From the NCBI GenBank assembly GCA_017398355.1, contig JAFQGD010000028.1:1-41521 (forward strand): a DNA stretch of 41,521 bases, written 5' to 3'. Below are positions 24,301 through 33,163 of this stretch, one piece after another. The position numbers and the translations under genes are program-made. Each line of letters begins with the position of its first letter. Within the stretch, counting starts at the first letter, position 1. The notes beneath the pieces were generated by a model. The model had not been told where the DNA came from, did not search any database, and worked only from the letters and a program-made list of their open reading frames with translations. The DNA comes from Akkermansia sp. Lineage in GTDB: Bacteria > Verrucomicrobiota > Verrucomicrobiia > Verrucomicrobiales > Akkermansiaceae.

Positions 24301-25170
24301 ATGAAGGGACTTTTAATTCTTTCAGCAGGGGTGCTTATGTTGGCCGCTTCTTGTGTGCCTCAAGCACCGGTTGCTACGATTAATCAGACTCCGCCCGCGG
24401 TGAACACCGGGGCTACCGCTGCGCAGCCGGCTAATACGCTTGGCAATGTGTTGCGCAGTCGCCAGTACCTCGCGTTGCCGGGGCAATCTCCTGTAGCTGT
24501 GAGCAATGATACGGATGCTGCGTTTGAACAGCAAGCGGCATCCTACGCAAATGGTGTGCCTGCCGTGGCAACAAATGCTATGGCACAACCCGGTATGGTG
24601 GCAATGCCCCAGCCTGTAGCCGCTCAGCAAGTGCCTGCTGCTCCGAGTATTGGTAACTTTGGTTCGTTCCAAAGCGCCGCAACATCTGCTGTATCTTCCG
24701 TGTTCCCGGCTGCTGCGGGCGCACCCGCTGCTTCTTCTCCTGCGGCTCAGTCCGAGCTGATGGACTACACAGTACGCATCATCAACGGCACACCCAACCG
24801 CTTGTTTATTGAGGCTCAGGATGCTTCCGGTACGATTTACCCCTGTGGGTTTATGCACAAGGATCGTAGCTACAGCACGCCGATGGTGCAGGCAGAGCCG
24901 ATTCATGGCCCCATCACTGTGGTTGTGCGCGACCCCGACCAGCCCGATGCTCCCGAGCTACGCCGTTACAAGGTGAATCCTCCTCCTTTCAGTTATGCCG
25001 GGCGCACAATCACCATCAAAATATTGCCCGGTGGTTACTACCAGGCGATGGTGGACGGCGTGGTGTACTACATTTCACCTGCGCCTGAGGGGGCTCCCAA
25101 GGTGGCACCCAAGCCTGCTGCTCCGGCAGAAGAGACTAAGCCTGCAGAAAATAAGCCGACTGCGGCATAA
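24301..25170 (+). CDS. Alanine/proline-rich lipoprotein of unknown function
   Basis: A 289-residue exported lipoprotein: signal peptide MKGLLILSAGVLMLAASC with Cys18 as lipidation site. Residues 20-155 are low-complexity (Ala, Gln, Pro, Val, Thr). Residues 160-265 form a compact domain with alternating beta strands (DYTVRIINGTPNRLFIEAQD, GTIYPCGFMHKD, HGPITVVVRDPDQPDAPELR, GRTITIKILPGGYYQAMVDG), possibly a beta sandwich. The tail is Lys/Pro/Ala-rich. I do not recognise the family. ATG 24301 is preferred over the in-frame ATG at 24283 because the signal peptide and promoter both fit it. It is followed by a strong terminator, so it is monocistronic. Confidence 0.8.
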   Translation: MKGLLILSAGVLMLAASCVPQAPVATINQTPPAVNTGATAAQPANTLGNVLRSRQYLALPGQSPVAVSNDTDAAFEQQAASYANGVPAVATNAMAQPGMVAMPQPVAAQQVPAAPSIGNFGSFQSAATSAVSSVFPAAAGAPAASSPAAQSELMDYTVRIINGTPNRLFIEAQDASGTIYPCGFMHKDRSYSTPMVQAEPIHGPITVVVRDPDQPDAPELRRYKVNPPPFSYAGRTITIKILPGGYYQAMVDGVVYYISPAPEGAPKVAPKPAAPAEETKPAENKPTAA

Positions 25171-25195
25171 AGATAAACGAGAGTTTTCCTATTTC

Positions 25196-25224
25196 AGCCC
25201 TCCCATTGTGGAGGGCTTTTTTTG
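25196..25224 (+). terminator. Terminator of the Ala-rich lipoprotein gene
   Basis: AGCCCTCC, loop CATTGT, GGAGGGCT and then a run of seven T. Nothing further is seen from here to the promoter at about 25360. Confidence 0.9.
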
Positions 25225-25359
25225 CGGTGAATTGCCAGTTCAAATGCGACGAGGTTAAAAAATGCGTTGTTGATACTTTTGTTCATCCAGCGAGACATCG
25301 CCTTGCGTTTTAGAATTAACATAGCTATGCTCAAGATGTCCTTTGATACCCCTTTTTCC

Positions 25360-25388
25360 TTGAAAGCGCCCGTGTATGGTGTTACACT
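25360..25388 (+). promoter_or_regulatory. Promoter of the flavodoxin-like reductase gene
   Basis: TTGAAA, a 17-nt spacer and TACACT (25383-25388), ending 9 nt before ATG 25398. A GGGGTGA run between them could alternatively act as a very close ribosome-binding site. Confidence 0.5.
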
Positions 25389-25397
25389 CGGGGTGAA

Positions 25398-26012
25398 ATG
25401 AAAGCGCTTCTTATCAATGGTAGCCCACAGGCTGCAGGGAATACGTATCATGCTCTCAGCATGGTGGCAACAGCTATGAACGAGGCCGGGGTGGAGACGG
25501 AAATTGTGCACATAGGTACAGCCCCGGTGCAGGGGTGTATAGGGTGTCGTAAATGCTTGAAAACCGGTAGATGTGGAATCAATGATAAGTTGTATAACTA
25601 CATATATGATCAGTTGGATGAAATTGGTGGCATAGTGATAGGTTCTCCCACCTATTTTGCGGGGCCCAATGGTTCGCTCTGTGCTTTGCTTGACCGATTA
25701 TACTATTCTGCCGGAGCCAAGCTTGCTTACAAACCCGGCGCGACAATCGCTGTGGCTCGCCGTGGTGGCGCGAGCACCACGCTTGATAGGCTCAATAAAT
25801 ACATCACCTACAATAAGCAGCCACTCATCAGCTCATTCTATTGGAATATGATTTACGGTATGCGCCCCGGGGAGGTGCAACTGGATGCAGAGGGTGCTCA
25901 AACAATGCGCCACCTAGGGCAAAACATGGCTTGGATGATGCAGTGTATTGCCAATGGCCCGCCGCATCCCAGCTTAGGAGAAGAGCGCGCTTGGACGCAT
26001 TTTATCCGCTAA
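25398..26012 (+). CDS. NADPH-dependent FMN reductase / flavodoxin-like oxidoreductase
   Basis: A 204-residue cytoplasmic flavoprotein. The N-terminal LLINGSPQAAGNTYHAL is the FMN-phosphate loop of the NADPH-dependent FMN reductase/iron-sulfur flavoprotein family. GIVIGSPTYFAGPNGSLCALLDRL (second FMN-binding loop) is typical of the same group. A Cys cluster, CIGCRKCLKTGRC (about 47-59), lies after the first beta-alpha unit, as in proteins of this family that carry an extra Cys motif; its role here is unclear. The physiological electron acceptor cannot be told from sequence. A stand-alone gene with its own promoter. Confidence 0.88.
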   Translation: MKALLINGSPQAAGNTYHALSMVATAMNEAGVETEIVHIGTAPVQGCIGCRKCLKTGRCGINDKLYNYIYDQLDEIGGIVIGSPTYFAGPNGSLCALLDRLYYSAGAKLAYKPGATIAVARRGGASTTLDRLNKYITYNKQPLISSFYWNMIYGMRPGEVQLDAEGAQTMRHLGQNMAWMMQCIANGPPHPSLGEERAWTHFIR

Positions 26013-26039
26013 AAGTAAGGAATATGCCCCACATCGCCC

Positions 26040-26067
26040 TTGCCAAGAGGCCAGAAGCGGGTATAAT
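26040..26067 (+). promoter_or_regulatory. Promoter of hisS
   Basis: TTGCCA (26040-26045), a 16-nt spacer and a perfect TATAAT (26062-26067). The predicted leader to ATG 26097 is about 23 nt, without a clear Shine-Dalgarno. This gene is a contrast to the leaderless set. Confidence 0.7.
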
Positions 26068-26096
26068 GGGCGCGTTCAACTTTATTTTATACAACT

Positions 26097-27380
26097 ATGC
26101 CAGACGCACGATTCCAACCGCTGCCGGGATTCCGCGACTTTGCTCCGCAGGAATATGCCCTCCGCAACTATTTGTTCAACACGTGGCGGCGTGTAGCGCA
26201 TCGGTATGGATTCTCAGAATGGGAAGCCCCCACAATTGAAGCAACGGAACTTTATCTAAAAAAATCCGGTGGCGAGCTGCCTACCCAACTTTTCCGTTTT
26301 ACAGACCAAGGGGAACGCGATATCACGGTACGCCCGGAGTTGACGGCGTCTCTCGGACGTATTGCCGCTGCTTATCAGCGTGAGTATACCAAGCCCCTCA
26401 AGTGGTTTGAGATTGGTTCCTGTTTCCGCTACGAGAAACCGCAGAAAGGGCGACTGCGCGAGTTTGTGCAGTTTAACGCAGATATTTTGGGTGAAGCAGG
26501 GGAGGGCTCCGATGCGGAGCTGATTTCTCTGGCGATTGATTGTATGCGCGAATTCGGCTTTACGGCAGATGACTTTGTGGTGCGTGTAAGTGATCGCGAA
26601 GTTTGGCTGCGCTATGCAGCAGAACATGGTGTGAGTGAGGAGCGCACGCCCGATTTCTTGGCCGTTATTGATAAGTTGGAGCGCGACCGCCCCGAGGTAT
26701 GCCAAGAGAAGCTGGATGCATTTGGGATGAAGCGAGAAGATTTGCTGCAATTCATCGCTAACCCTCCCGCCGGTTGTTCCCCCCGATACGACTTGGTGTT
26801 GGCAGATTTGGAGGCTCGCGGTTTAGCGGATTTTGTAAAACTGGATCTCTCCGTGGTGCGCGGTTTAGCTTATTACACCGGGCTGGTATTCGAAATCTTT
26901 GACAAGGGGCATAACCTTCGCGCTGTCGCCGGTGGTGGTCGCTACAATGGGTTGGTGGCTACGCTCTCCAACAATGCTGTGGATATGCCGGCTACCGGCT
27001 TTGCCATGGGCGATGCTGTGATTGCCCATCTCATCGAGGCTTGCCCCGCCGCCCGCGCCCTGAGAGATGCCGCCACCAAGCCTGATGCTTGTGATGTGTG
27101 CCTCATTCTTGCTGCCCCAGAGAAACGCCCCGAGATGCTCGCCCTTGCTTCCGGTTTGCGAGATGCCGGCGTGCGGGTGGATATCCCGCTTTCTCCGGCC
27201 AAGATGGGGAACCAGCTCAAACGTGCAGAAAAGATAGGTGCACGCTACGCTGCTATCATCGGTGCTGAGTACCCCTCTATCGAACTCAAGACGCTAGCCA
27301 CGCGTGAGTCCGTGCGCACCGATATTGAGGGCCTGCTTGCAGAGCTGGATCCTTCACTGGCGGATGATTCGGAAGACTGA
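26097..27380 (+). CDS. hisS: Histidine-tRNA ligase
   Basis: Class II aminoacyl-tRNA synthetase that charges tRNA-His. The 427-residue protein has the usual length. Motif 1 region: PLPGFRDFAPQEYALRNYLF. Motif 2: FEIGSCFRYEKPQKGRLREF followed by VQFNADILG. The histidine-specific HisA block LDLSVVRGLAYYTGLVFE is clear, with motif 3-associated GGGRYNGL, and the C-terminal anticodon-binding domain spans about 330-420 (VRVDIPLSPAKMGNQLKRAE). Its own promoter and terminator make it monocistronic. Confidence 0.97.
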   Translation: MPDARFQPLPGFRDFAPQEYALRNYLFNTWRRVAHRYGFSEWEAPTIEATELYLKKSGGELPTQLFRFTDQGERDITVRPELTASLGRIAAAYQREYTKPLKWFEIGSCFRYEKPQKGRLREFVQFNADILGEAGEGSDAELISLAIDCMREFGFTADDFVVRVSDREVWLRYAAEHGVSEERTPDFLAVIDKLERDRPEVCQEKLDAFGMKREDLLQFIANPPAGCSPRYDLVLADLEARGLADFVKLDLSVVRGLAYYTGLVFEIFDKGHNLRAVAGGGRYNGLVATLSNNAVDMPATGFAMGDAVIAHLIEACPAARALRDAATKPDACDVCLILAAPEKRPEMLALASGLRDAGVRVDIPLSPAKMGNQLKRAEKIGARYAAIIGAEYPSIELKTLATRESVRTDIEGLLAELDPSLADDSED

Positions 27381-27403
27381 TTTTATTATCATTATTCTCA
27401 TCC

Positions 27404-27447
27404 AACAACGGAGTTTCATCAATCGATGAGGCTCCGTTGTTCGTTTT
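27404..27447 (+). terminator. Terminator of hisS
   Basis: AACAACGGAG pairs with CTCCGTTGTT (27432-27441), followed by CGTTTT. Confidence 0.7.
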
Positions 27448-27484
27448 GGGGAGGGGTTGATCGCATAGCTGAGCAGGGAACTGT

Positions 27485-27521
27485 AAAAAGGAACAGGGCT
27501 CCCGGTTTTTCGGAAGCCCTG
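27485..27521 (-). terminator. Terminator of the rpmI-rplT transcript
   Basis: Minus strand: GGGCTTCCG pairs with CGGGAGCCC around an A-rich loop, followed by TGTTCCTTTTT. Confidence 0.75.
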
Positions 27522-27548
27522 CTTGTTTAAGGTTGTTGACTTTGTCTA

Positions 27549-27932
27549 TTAGGCCTTGAGAGTAGCACCCTCTTTAGCATCGATTGCCTTCTTAGCCTGG
27601 TCAAAGACGGCTTTGAAAGCCTCCGGGTTGGCGATGGCCAGCTCGGAGAGGGACTTGCGATCCAGCTCGATGTTGGCAGCCTTGAGACCCTCCATAAAAC
27701 GGGAGTAGGTCAGGCCGAGGGGGCGCACAGCGGCGGAGATACGAGCGGTCCAGAGACGGCGGAACTGACCCTTCCTTCTCTTGCGGTCGCGGTACTCATA
27801 CTGCCATGCCTTGTAGACGGCATCCTTAGCGTAGCGGAAGAGTTTGCTGCGGAAACCGCGGAAACCCTTGGCGCGAAGCAGGATGCGCTTGCGACGGGCG
27901 CGAGAAGCCGGCCCATTAGTAGCACGTGCCAT
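27549..27932 (-). CDS. rplT: 50S ribosomal protein L20
   Basis: Early-assembly large-subunit protein, 127 residues (family about 118). The basic N-terminal extension and the L20 core are clear: RKRILLRAKGFRGFRSKLF, YRDRKRRKGQFRRLWTARI, SAAVRPLGLTYSRFMEGLKA and NIELDRKSLSELAIANPEAF. In many bacteria L20 represses its own operon by binding an mRNA site upstream. Here the 150-nt gap to rpmI contains a strong hairpin (27952-28002), so autoregulation is possible. The tail after LAIANPEAF carries an additional short Lys/Ala-rich end. Confidence 0.97.
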   Translation of the reverse strand: MARATNGPASRARRKRILLRAKGFRGFRSKLFRYAKDAVYKAWQYEYRDRKRRKGQFRRLWTARISAAVRPLGLTYSRFMEGLKAANIELDRKSLSELAIANPEAFKAVFDQAKKAIDAKEGATLKA

Positions 27933-27951
27933 AGTATTTGTATTCTTTATC

Positions 27952-28052
27952 GGTTGAATGGACTGTTCTTCCTCACCTCCTTGCAGTCTCGCCCATTCAA
28001 TCCTTCACATAGGGAAGGAAGGCTGCACGAAGGCCGCCCGATTTGCGGGCGG
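27952..28052 (-). promoter_or_regulatory. Structured leader upstream of rplT with a Shine-Dalgarno core in a hairpin loop
   Basis: On the minus strand TTGAATGG + ACTG (with a 5-nt bulge between) pairs with CAGTCCATTCAA, a 12-bp stem. Its loop carries AAGGAGGTGAGG, whose first ten bases match the 16S anti-Shine-Dalgarno perfectly. The stem ends 20 nt before the rplT ATG, too far for the loop sequence to serve that start. A second perfect 7-bp hairpin (CCGCCCG/CGGGCGG) lies upstream at 28034-28052. Candidate L20 autoregulatory element (inference). Confidence 0.5.
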
Positions 28053-28083
28053 GAGCTTGGCGTTGTTGCCATGTTTCCTCGGT

Positions 28084-28293
28084 TTAACCGAAGGGCAGGT
28101 TCTGCTTGACAGCCCAAACCTGGGTAGCGTCTACCAGAGCGGGTTTGCCCAGAGCGCGCTTACGCTTGCTGGACTTCTTCTGGAGGATGTGACGCTTACC
28201 CTGCTTGCGGCGCAGGACCTTGCCCGAACCGGTCACCTTGAAACGCTTGGCAACAGCCTTACGTGTCTTGTTAATACCACCTTTTCGGGTCAT
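28084..28293 (-). CDS. rpmI: 50S ribosomal protein L35
   Basis: A 69-residue large-subunit protein with the family core KAVAKRFKVTGSGKVLRRKQ, GKRHILQKKSSKRKRALGK and the C-terminal VKQNLPFG. ATG 28293 (MTRKGGINK) is chosen over the in-frame ATG at 28311, since L35 proteins begin this close to the AAKRFK block. It lies 151 nt upstream of rplT. infC, usually the first gene of this operon, is not upstream; the preceding gene is a protein kinase. Confidence 0.95.
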   Translation of the reverse strand: MTRKGGINKTRKAVAKRFKVTGSGKVLRRKQGKRHILQKKSSKRKRALGKPALVDATQVWAVKQNLPFG

Positions 28294-28356
28294 GGTGGAG
28301 GTATAATACACGCATTTTTTTGTTTGGCAAGAAAAATGTGTGATTTTTTACAAAGA

Positions 28357-30861
28357 TTAAGGAATTTCTGAGAGCTGGAGGCGGATTTTCTCCAGTCTTT
28401 TAGCTGCAGCAGAGTCCGGGGAGAGGGAAGAGGAGGCCGCGAGAAGGGCTTCTGCTTGCTGCAACCATTCGCGTGCTTGCTTGGGTGAGCCGTGGCGCAG
28501 CGCATGGGTAGCAGATTCAGAGAGCGCATCGGCATACAGAAATTGCAAGGTGGTGCTGCCGGGGTTTTGTGTGAGCAAGGCTTCGACTTCTTGGCGGTAC
28601 TGGGCGAATTCTTTATCGGCACGTGCAGAATGGCGAGGGGAGACGCTGTGAGCCATGGCCAAGCCGCGCAGCGCACCCGCTTTGAGCATGGCGTAGTCTG
28701 CGTTATCGGGGGCTGTGGCCAAAAGGCGCTCTGCCTTTTTCATGATATCGTTGCTGTATTTCTCTGCTTCGTTGGGGGCATCCAGTTGTAAAAGAATGTT
28801 GACCATGAATGCCATGGCGCGGCATTGCAAGAAAGGGTATTCGGCGTTATGTTCATCCAACTTTTCCAATTCTGCCGCTAAGTCGATGTGCTGGCGGAAT
28901 GAAGTGATGGCTTTTTGGTAGGTTTCCTTTTGCTGCGTTGCATCTTCTGTGAGTGCGCCCATGCGGCTATAAAGTGCGCCCATGCTGTAAAGGGCGAGGG
29001 AGAGTCCTTTTTTGAATGAAAGGCGATAGGGGTGGGTGGCATTCAGCTCGGAGAAGATGTTATATTCTTCTTCCAGTAAGTGGGCAGCTGCGGCAAAGTC
29101 CCCGCGGTCGATGTGGTATTGCCCCATGTTTTGCAAAGCATAGGCCAATCCTTTGAGGGAATTTTCATGTTTGGGGTAGTTTGCAACCAAATCACGGTGC
29201 AAAGCCAGCATTTCATCCAAAGCTTTTTTTTGCAATTCTTCATTGCCGTCAATTTTGGCCATATCGGCCGTGCTGTTGATTGCTTCGCCGAGTGTGCATT
29301 TGTAATTGGGATTATCGGGTGATTTATGGCACACTTCTCGCAGCAGAACGAGGGCGCGGCTGAGGAGGGTGCGGGATTGCTGCGCCAGATTGCGGCGGCG
29401 GGCCACTTCTGCTCGGTTGAGGTAGATACGGGCCAATTCGTATCGGTAGCGTAGTTGCTCCGGGTGAGCTTCGCTGAGTGTTTCCGCAAGCTCAGTAGCG
29501 GAGCGCAGAGCGTTGGTGGCCTCTTCCAAATGACCTTGCTCAACATAGACATTGCCCATATTTTGCCAAGCCGAGATGAGTGCGTTCTGCATTTTTTCAT
29601 CATGCGCCACAGGGGAGCGTTCCATGCTGCTGAGGAAGGTGTTGAGGTGGGATCCGAGCTTGCGCTGCAAATGCGTGGAACCGGGAATGTCTGCCAATTC
29701 TTGGTTGAAATCATAGAGCATGCCCTCTGTAAACTTGAGGCTGCTGTGGTAGAGGGTGACTGCTTGGTCTTTCTTAGCAAGCGCCCAAAGGGCTAAGCCC
29801 CCCAGCACAGCCAGAGCCAAGCCGCTGCTGATGGACAGTATCCACATGCGACGCACCAAGCGTGGAGAAGTAGGTATGATTCCTTCATCTATGCTCATCC
29901 TCCATTCTGCCGCGTTTTGCCAGCGTTCTGATGGCTCCAATTCTAATGCTCGGTCTATGCCTTGCAGGAAGGCTGCTCCGTAAAGGGATAATAAATCTTT
30001 GCGCCGGGCGAGTGGTACGTAGGGGTCTGGCGAGGAGATGGCGCGAATCTCGGCACGCGGTGGTAGCAGGCGTGTGATGAGGTAGTACAGGGTTGCTCCT
30101 AGGGCATATATATCGGTCCATGGACCGATGGCTGCGCTCATGGCCGCATCTGTTGCGGCGGAGGCTTGCTCCGGGGCGCAGAAGTCTGGTGTAAAGATGT
30201 TGGTGAAAATTTTGTCTTTTTGTAGTTGTCGGGCCGATCCGAAATCCAACAGGATGGGGGTTCCGTTTGGGGTAATGAGGATGTTGTCCGGCTTGATATC
30301 TCGGTGTACAATGTTGTGTTGTTCCAAATATTCCAGCGTGGAAAGGAGCGGATACAGCAACTGGCGAATGCGGCGCGCTTCCCGGGCTTGGCGAGAGGTT
30401 TCCAGGCTGGCTTCCTCTGATAATTTTAGCGGATTTCCCGGTACAAAGGGCATCACAAAGTAGGCTGTGCCGTTGGCCTCAAAACTGTCTAAGATGGGAA
30501 CGATGCCCGGGTGCGCAAGCCCCTTTAGTACAGTGACTTCTTCGGTGAATTCCCTCATCGTGGCTTTGAAGCGTTCCTCCGCATCGGGAGAGATACAGGA
30601 GGCAAAGTTGCTGCCAGGTTTGCGGGAAGCAAGACCGGCGGGTATGTGCTCTTTGAGTACTACCGTGGCACCGTTTGCCATGCTGGTCGCTCTGTAGGTA
30701 ATGCCAAAACCTCCTTGCCCCAGTTTTGCCGATATCGTGTAAGCTCCCACTCGCGCTCCAACGGGCAGTGGGGCGCGGCAATCCGTCTGCGTTGTCGCAT
30801 CGTTGGCTTCTTCTGTGCGGGGGGGGATGACGGGAACGGGCGGTGGGGGAAGCGGGGTCAT
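28357..30861 (-). CDS. Hanks-type Ser/Thr protein kinase with a membrane helix and TPR repeats
   Basis: From ATG 30861 the protein has 834 residues. The kinase domain (about 40-300) is complete: glycine loop LGQGGFG (47-53), Lys70 in VVLKEH, HRDIKPDN (186-193) and DFGSAR (206-211), then APEQAS. A membrane helix follows near 335-358 (SGLALAVLGGLALWALA), and the C-terminal 450 residues are TPR-like repeats that should face the periplasm. The ATG at 30861 overlaps the stop of the PP2C gene as ATGA, favouring it over the ATG at 30891 (34-nt overlap). The phosphatase upstream is its likely partner: kinase and phosphatase acting on the same targets. What the TPR domain senses is unknown. Confidence 0.92.
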   Translation of the reverse strand: MTPLPPPPVPVIPPRTEEANDATTQTDCRAPLPVGARVGAYTISAKLGQGGFGITYRATSMANGATVVLKEHIPAGLASRKPGSNFASCISPDAEERFKATMREFTEEVTVLKGLAHPGIVPILDSFEANGTAYFVMPFVPGNPLKLSEEASLETSRQAREARRIRQLLYPLLSTLEYLEQHNIVHRDIKPDNILITPNGTPILLDFGSARQLQKDKIFTNIFTPDFCAPEQASAATDAAMSAAIGPWTDIYALGATLYYLITRLLPPRAEIRAISSPDPYVPLARRKDLLSLYGAAFLQGIDRALELEPSERWQNAAEWRMSIDEGIIPTSPRLVRRMWILSISSGLALAVLGGLALWALAKKDQAVTLYHSSLKFTEGMLYDFNQELADIPGSTHLQRKLGSHLNTFLSSMERSPVAHDEKMQNALISAWQNMGNVYVEQGHLEEATNALRSATELAETLSEAHPEQLRYRYELARIYLNRAEVARRRNLAQQSRTLLSRALVLLREVCHKSPDNPNYKCTLGEAINSTADMAKIDGNEELQKKALDEMLALHRDLVANYPKHENSLKGLAYALQNMGQYHIDRGDFAAAAHLLEEEYNIFSELNATHPYRLSFKKGLSLALYSMGALYSRMGALTEDATQQKETYQKAITSFRQHIDLAAELEKLDEHNAEYPFLQCRAMAFMVNILLQLDAPNEAEKYSNDIMKKAERLLATAPDNADYAMLKAGALRGLAMAHSVSPRHSARADKEFAQYRQEVEALLTQNPGSTTLQFLYADALSESATHALRHGSPKQAREWLQQAEALLAASSSLSPDSAAAKRLEKIRLQLSEIP

Positions 30862-32996
30862 GCCAGTGATTTGTTGAGGGTTAATGTGCATCCCCGCTCG
30901 CTATCCGGGCAGAAAACGGCACCATCCAGCGGCAGTTGTGGCAGTGTGCTGAGCGGGTTGAAATCCGGCAGCGGATACGCCAGCACCAGCTCGGCGCTAT
31001 CTTCATCACATGCCAAATCAATCTGCACCTCTGTTTGTGGTGGCATGGTGGCCAAGATGTCGCTGAGACTGGATTGTAAATCAGCAATATCCAATGGCGA
31101 TGCAAAAATGGATTCCAATTTTTCATTGAGCATGGCCTTAGCTCCTTCCGGCTGGCCTGCCTGCACACAGATGCTACCATGGATGCGCTGCTTGCCTATG
31201 TATTCCAGCGCAAGCATCGTCACGTCTTGGGATTGTTCGGTATCTTCCGTGTATTGCCTTAACGCATTCGTCACTTGCCGGGCTACGTCCGTCACGTGTG
31301 CCGGGCGGGTCGCCAAGGCCGCCTGCAATCGAGCTGCTCCAAACGGTGCATGATTTTTGTCTATTGCCTTGAGTACACCATCCGTGTAGATGAAGAGACG
31401 GTCTCCGTGAGCCAATTGGATTTCTCCTTGTGTGTGGACGGCATGGGGCTCTACCCCCAGAGATATGCCGGAGCGCATGGAAACTAGCTCGTAGGCTGTG
31501 TTCTCTCCTTGGCGCAGGACTTGTGGTGGGCCGGCATTGACAAAACGGAGCTTGCCGGTGCTGATTTCCAAGCTTGCGTAAAAGAGATTGACCCGCATGT
31601 TGGTGCTGTTGCCTTCGCACAGTGCCTTGTTGGTTTCGTTTACCAATTCCAAGGGCTCGGCTCCTGAGCGAGCAATTCCGCGGATAATGGACATGCTGCG
31701 CATCATGAACAAAGCTGCCGGCACCCCTTGCCCGGATACATCTGCCACCAAAAACGAGAGATGATTTTCATCTGTGAGGAAAAAATCATAGAAATCTCCG
31801 CCCACACTCTTGGCCTGTGTGCAGGTAGCGTACAGTTCAAACTCATTGCGGTTGGGGAATGCCGGGAATTTGCTGGGCAAGGCGGTGAGTTGGATGTTGC
31901 GTGCAAGCTCCAGCTCTCGCTCCATGGCAAGGCGGCTTTGTTCACCGTAGGATTGTAGTGAGTCCACCATGGCGTTGATGCCGCTGGAAAGACTGGCAAA
32001 CTCCGGCGTATAGCTTACCTCCACTCGTTCGTTGAGATTGCCTCCGGTAATCTTACGGAGTGAACGGTTTATCTGGCCAATTCCTTGTATGACAAGCCGC
32101 TGCAGAAGATAAGAAAGCGCCACGAAGATGACGATAAACAGAGTCAAATTGCTCAGTAGTTGGGAAAGAACGGTTCGGTTCAAATCCCGGTACACTTCTT
32201 GCATGGGCAGCACTCCCACGATACGGTTGCCATGGTCCTCTATGGCATAGGCAAAGTACGTTTCATCGCCCATGCGTATGTCTGTTGCCTGGTTGAGGGG
32301 CAGGGCCAGCAAATCCGTCGTGGGGTAGGTGGAAGCCTCACTATTCAGAACAGCCCCCTGCCGGAAAGCGATGATGGTGCCGTTCTTGCCTAAATCAAAA
32401 TGAGAGGCCAACTGGCTGAAGGTAGCCGTGTGGCGTACTTCTTCCTCATGGTGGGGGCGAAACCCCAGTTGTACGACTCCCGGTGCATCCAACCTGCACA
32501 CCCCGGCGTATTGCAAATGCTTGCCTTCTGCGCCATTGGGACGGGCTCTCTGGCATATTTCCGTACCGGGGGAGTTGATGCAGGAGAGGAATTCACGGGA
32601 TTGTTCGTGGCTGCCCAAATCGTATCCTACATTTTGAGCCGGTACGGCGGCTATCACCACCCCATGGTCATCGGCAATGGCTATTTGTTCTGCCCCCAAA
32701 TCATTGCAAAGCCCTTGTAGCCGCTCCTGATTTTGCAGCGCATCCGGTGCCAAACGTATGATTTCTGCTAAGGCTCTCGTGCGCTCAATGGCTGTTTCAT
32801 TGTTAATGTCTTCCACATGTTGCATGCTGTTATCCGCATGCCGCATGAGTTCCTTCAAGTCGTGCAGTCGCGTCTTTACGACTTGCTCTGTTTTGAGCCA
32901 AGCTTGTCCAGCAGCACGGTTATATCCCAGCACACCAATGACAGTGTACGCTGCACATATCAACAACGCTAACCATATCAGAAATTTCCTCCGCAT
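30858..32996 (-). CDS. Membrane sensor PP2C/SpoIIE-type phosphatase with HAMP domain
   Basis: A 712-residue membrane protein. A first helix (FLIWLALLICAAYTVIG, 5-21) and a second (LTLFIVIFVALSYLL, about 290-305) enclose a periplasmic, Cache-like sensor domain. A HAMP-like linker follows (about 310-365; RSLRKITGGNLNERV), then a PPM/SpoIIE phosphatase domain (about 385-610) with GGDFYDFF, VADVSGQGVPAALFM and IYTDGVLKAID. The C-terminal 90 residues resemble the anti-sigma-type HATPase domain often fused to RsbU proteins, but its nucleotide motifs are not visible. It overlaps the Ser/Thr kinase gene (ATGA). ATG 32996 begins the first helix; a promoter-like TTGCAA/TATGCT pair and an AGAGGAAAGAG ribosome-binding site precede it. 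Confidence 0.9.
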   Translation of the reverse strand: MRRKFLIWLALLICAAYTVIGVLGYNRAAGQAWLKTEQVVKTRLHDLKELMRHADNSMQHVEDINNETAIERTRALAEIIRLAPDALQNQERLQGLCNDLGAEQIAIADDHGVVIAAVPAQNVGYDLGSHEQSREFLSCINSPGTEICQRARPNGAEGKHLQYAGVCRLDAPGVVQLGFRPHHEEEVRHTATFSQLASHFDLGKNGTIIAFRQGAVLNSEASTYPTTDLLALPLNQATDIRMGDETYFAYAIEDHGNRIVGVLPMQEVYRDLNRTVLSQLLSNLTLFIVIFVALSYLLQRLVIQGIGQINRSLRKITGGNLNERVEVSYTPEFASLSSGINAMVDSLQSYGEQSRLAMERELELARNIQLTALPSKFPAFPNRNEFELYATCTQAKSVGGDFYDFFLTDENHLSFLVADVSGQGVPAALFMMRSMSIIRGIARSGAEPLELVNETNKALCEGNSTNMRVNLFYASLEISTGKLRFVNAGPPQVLRQGENTAYELVSMRSGISLGVEPHAVHTQGEIQLAHGDRLFIYTDGVLKAIDKNHAPFGAARLQAALATRPAHVTDVARQVTNALRQYTEDTEQSQDVTMLALEYIGKQRIHGSICVQAGQPEGAKAMLNEKLESIFASPLDIADLQSSLSDILATMPPQTEVQIDLACDEDSAELVLAYPLPDFNPLSTLPQLPLDGAVFCPDSERGCTLTLNKSLA

Positions 32997-33163
32997 GTAG
33001 CTCTTTCCTCTCGGCTCCCAGCATAGCATAATAGCCTCTTGTTTGCAAGAATTTTACGGCTCATCCGGCAAAGCGAAACGCATTTCGTGCACTCCGGCAG
33101 TTTGATGATGTAGCCGTGCAAGGGGCTTCCGCTTTCCAAGGGAAGAAGAGAGATTCCAAGAGC

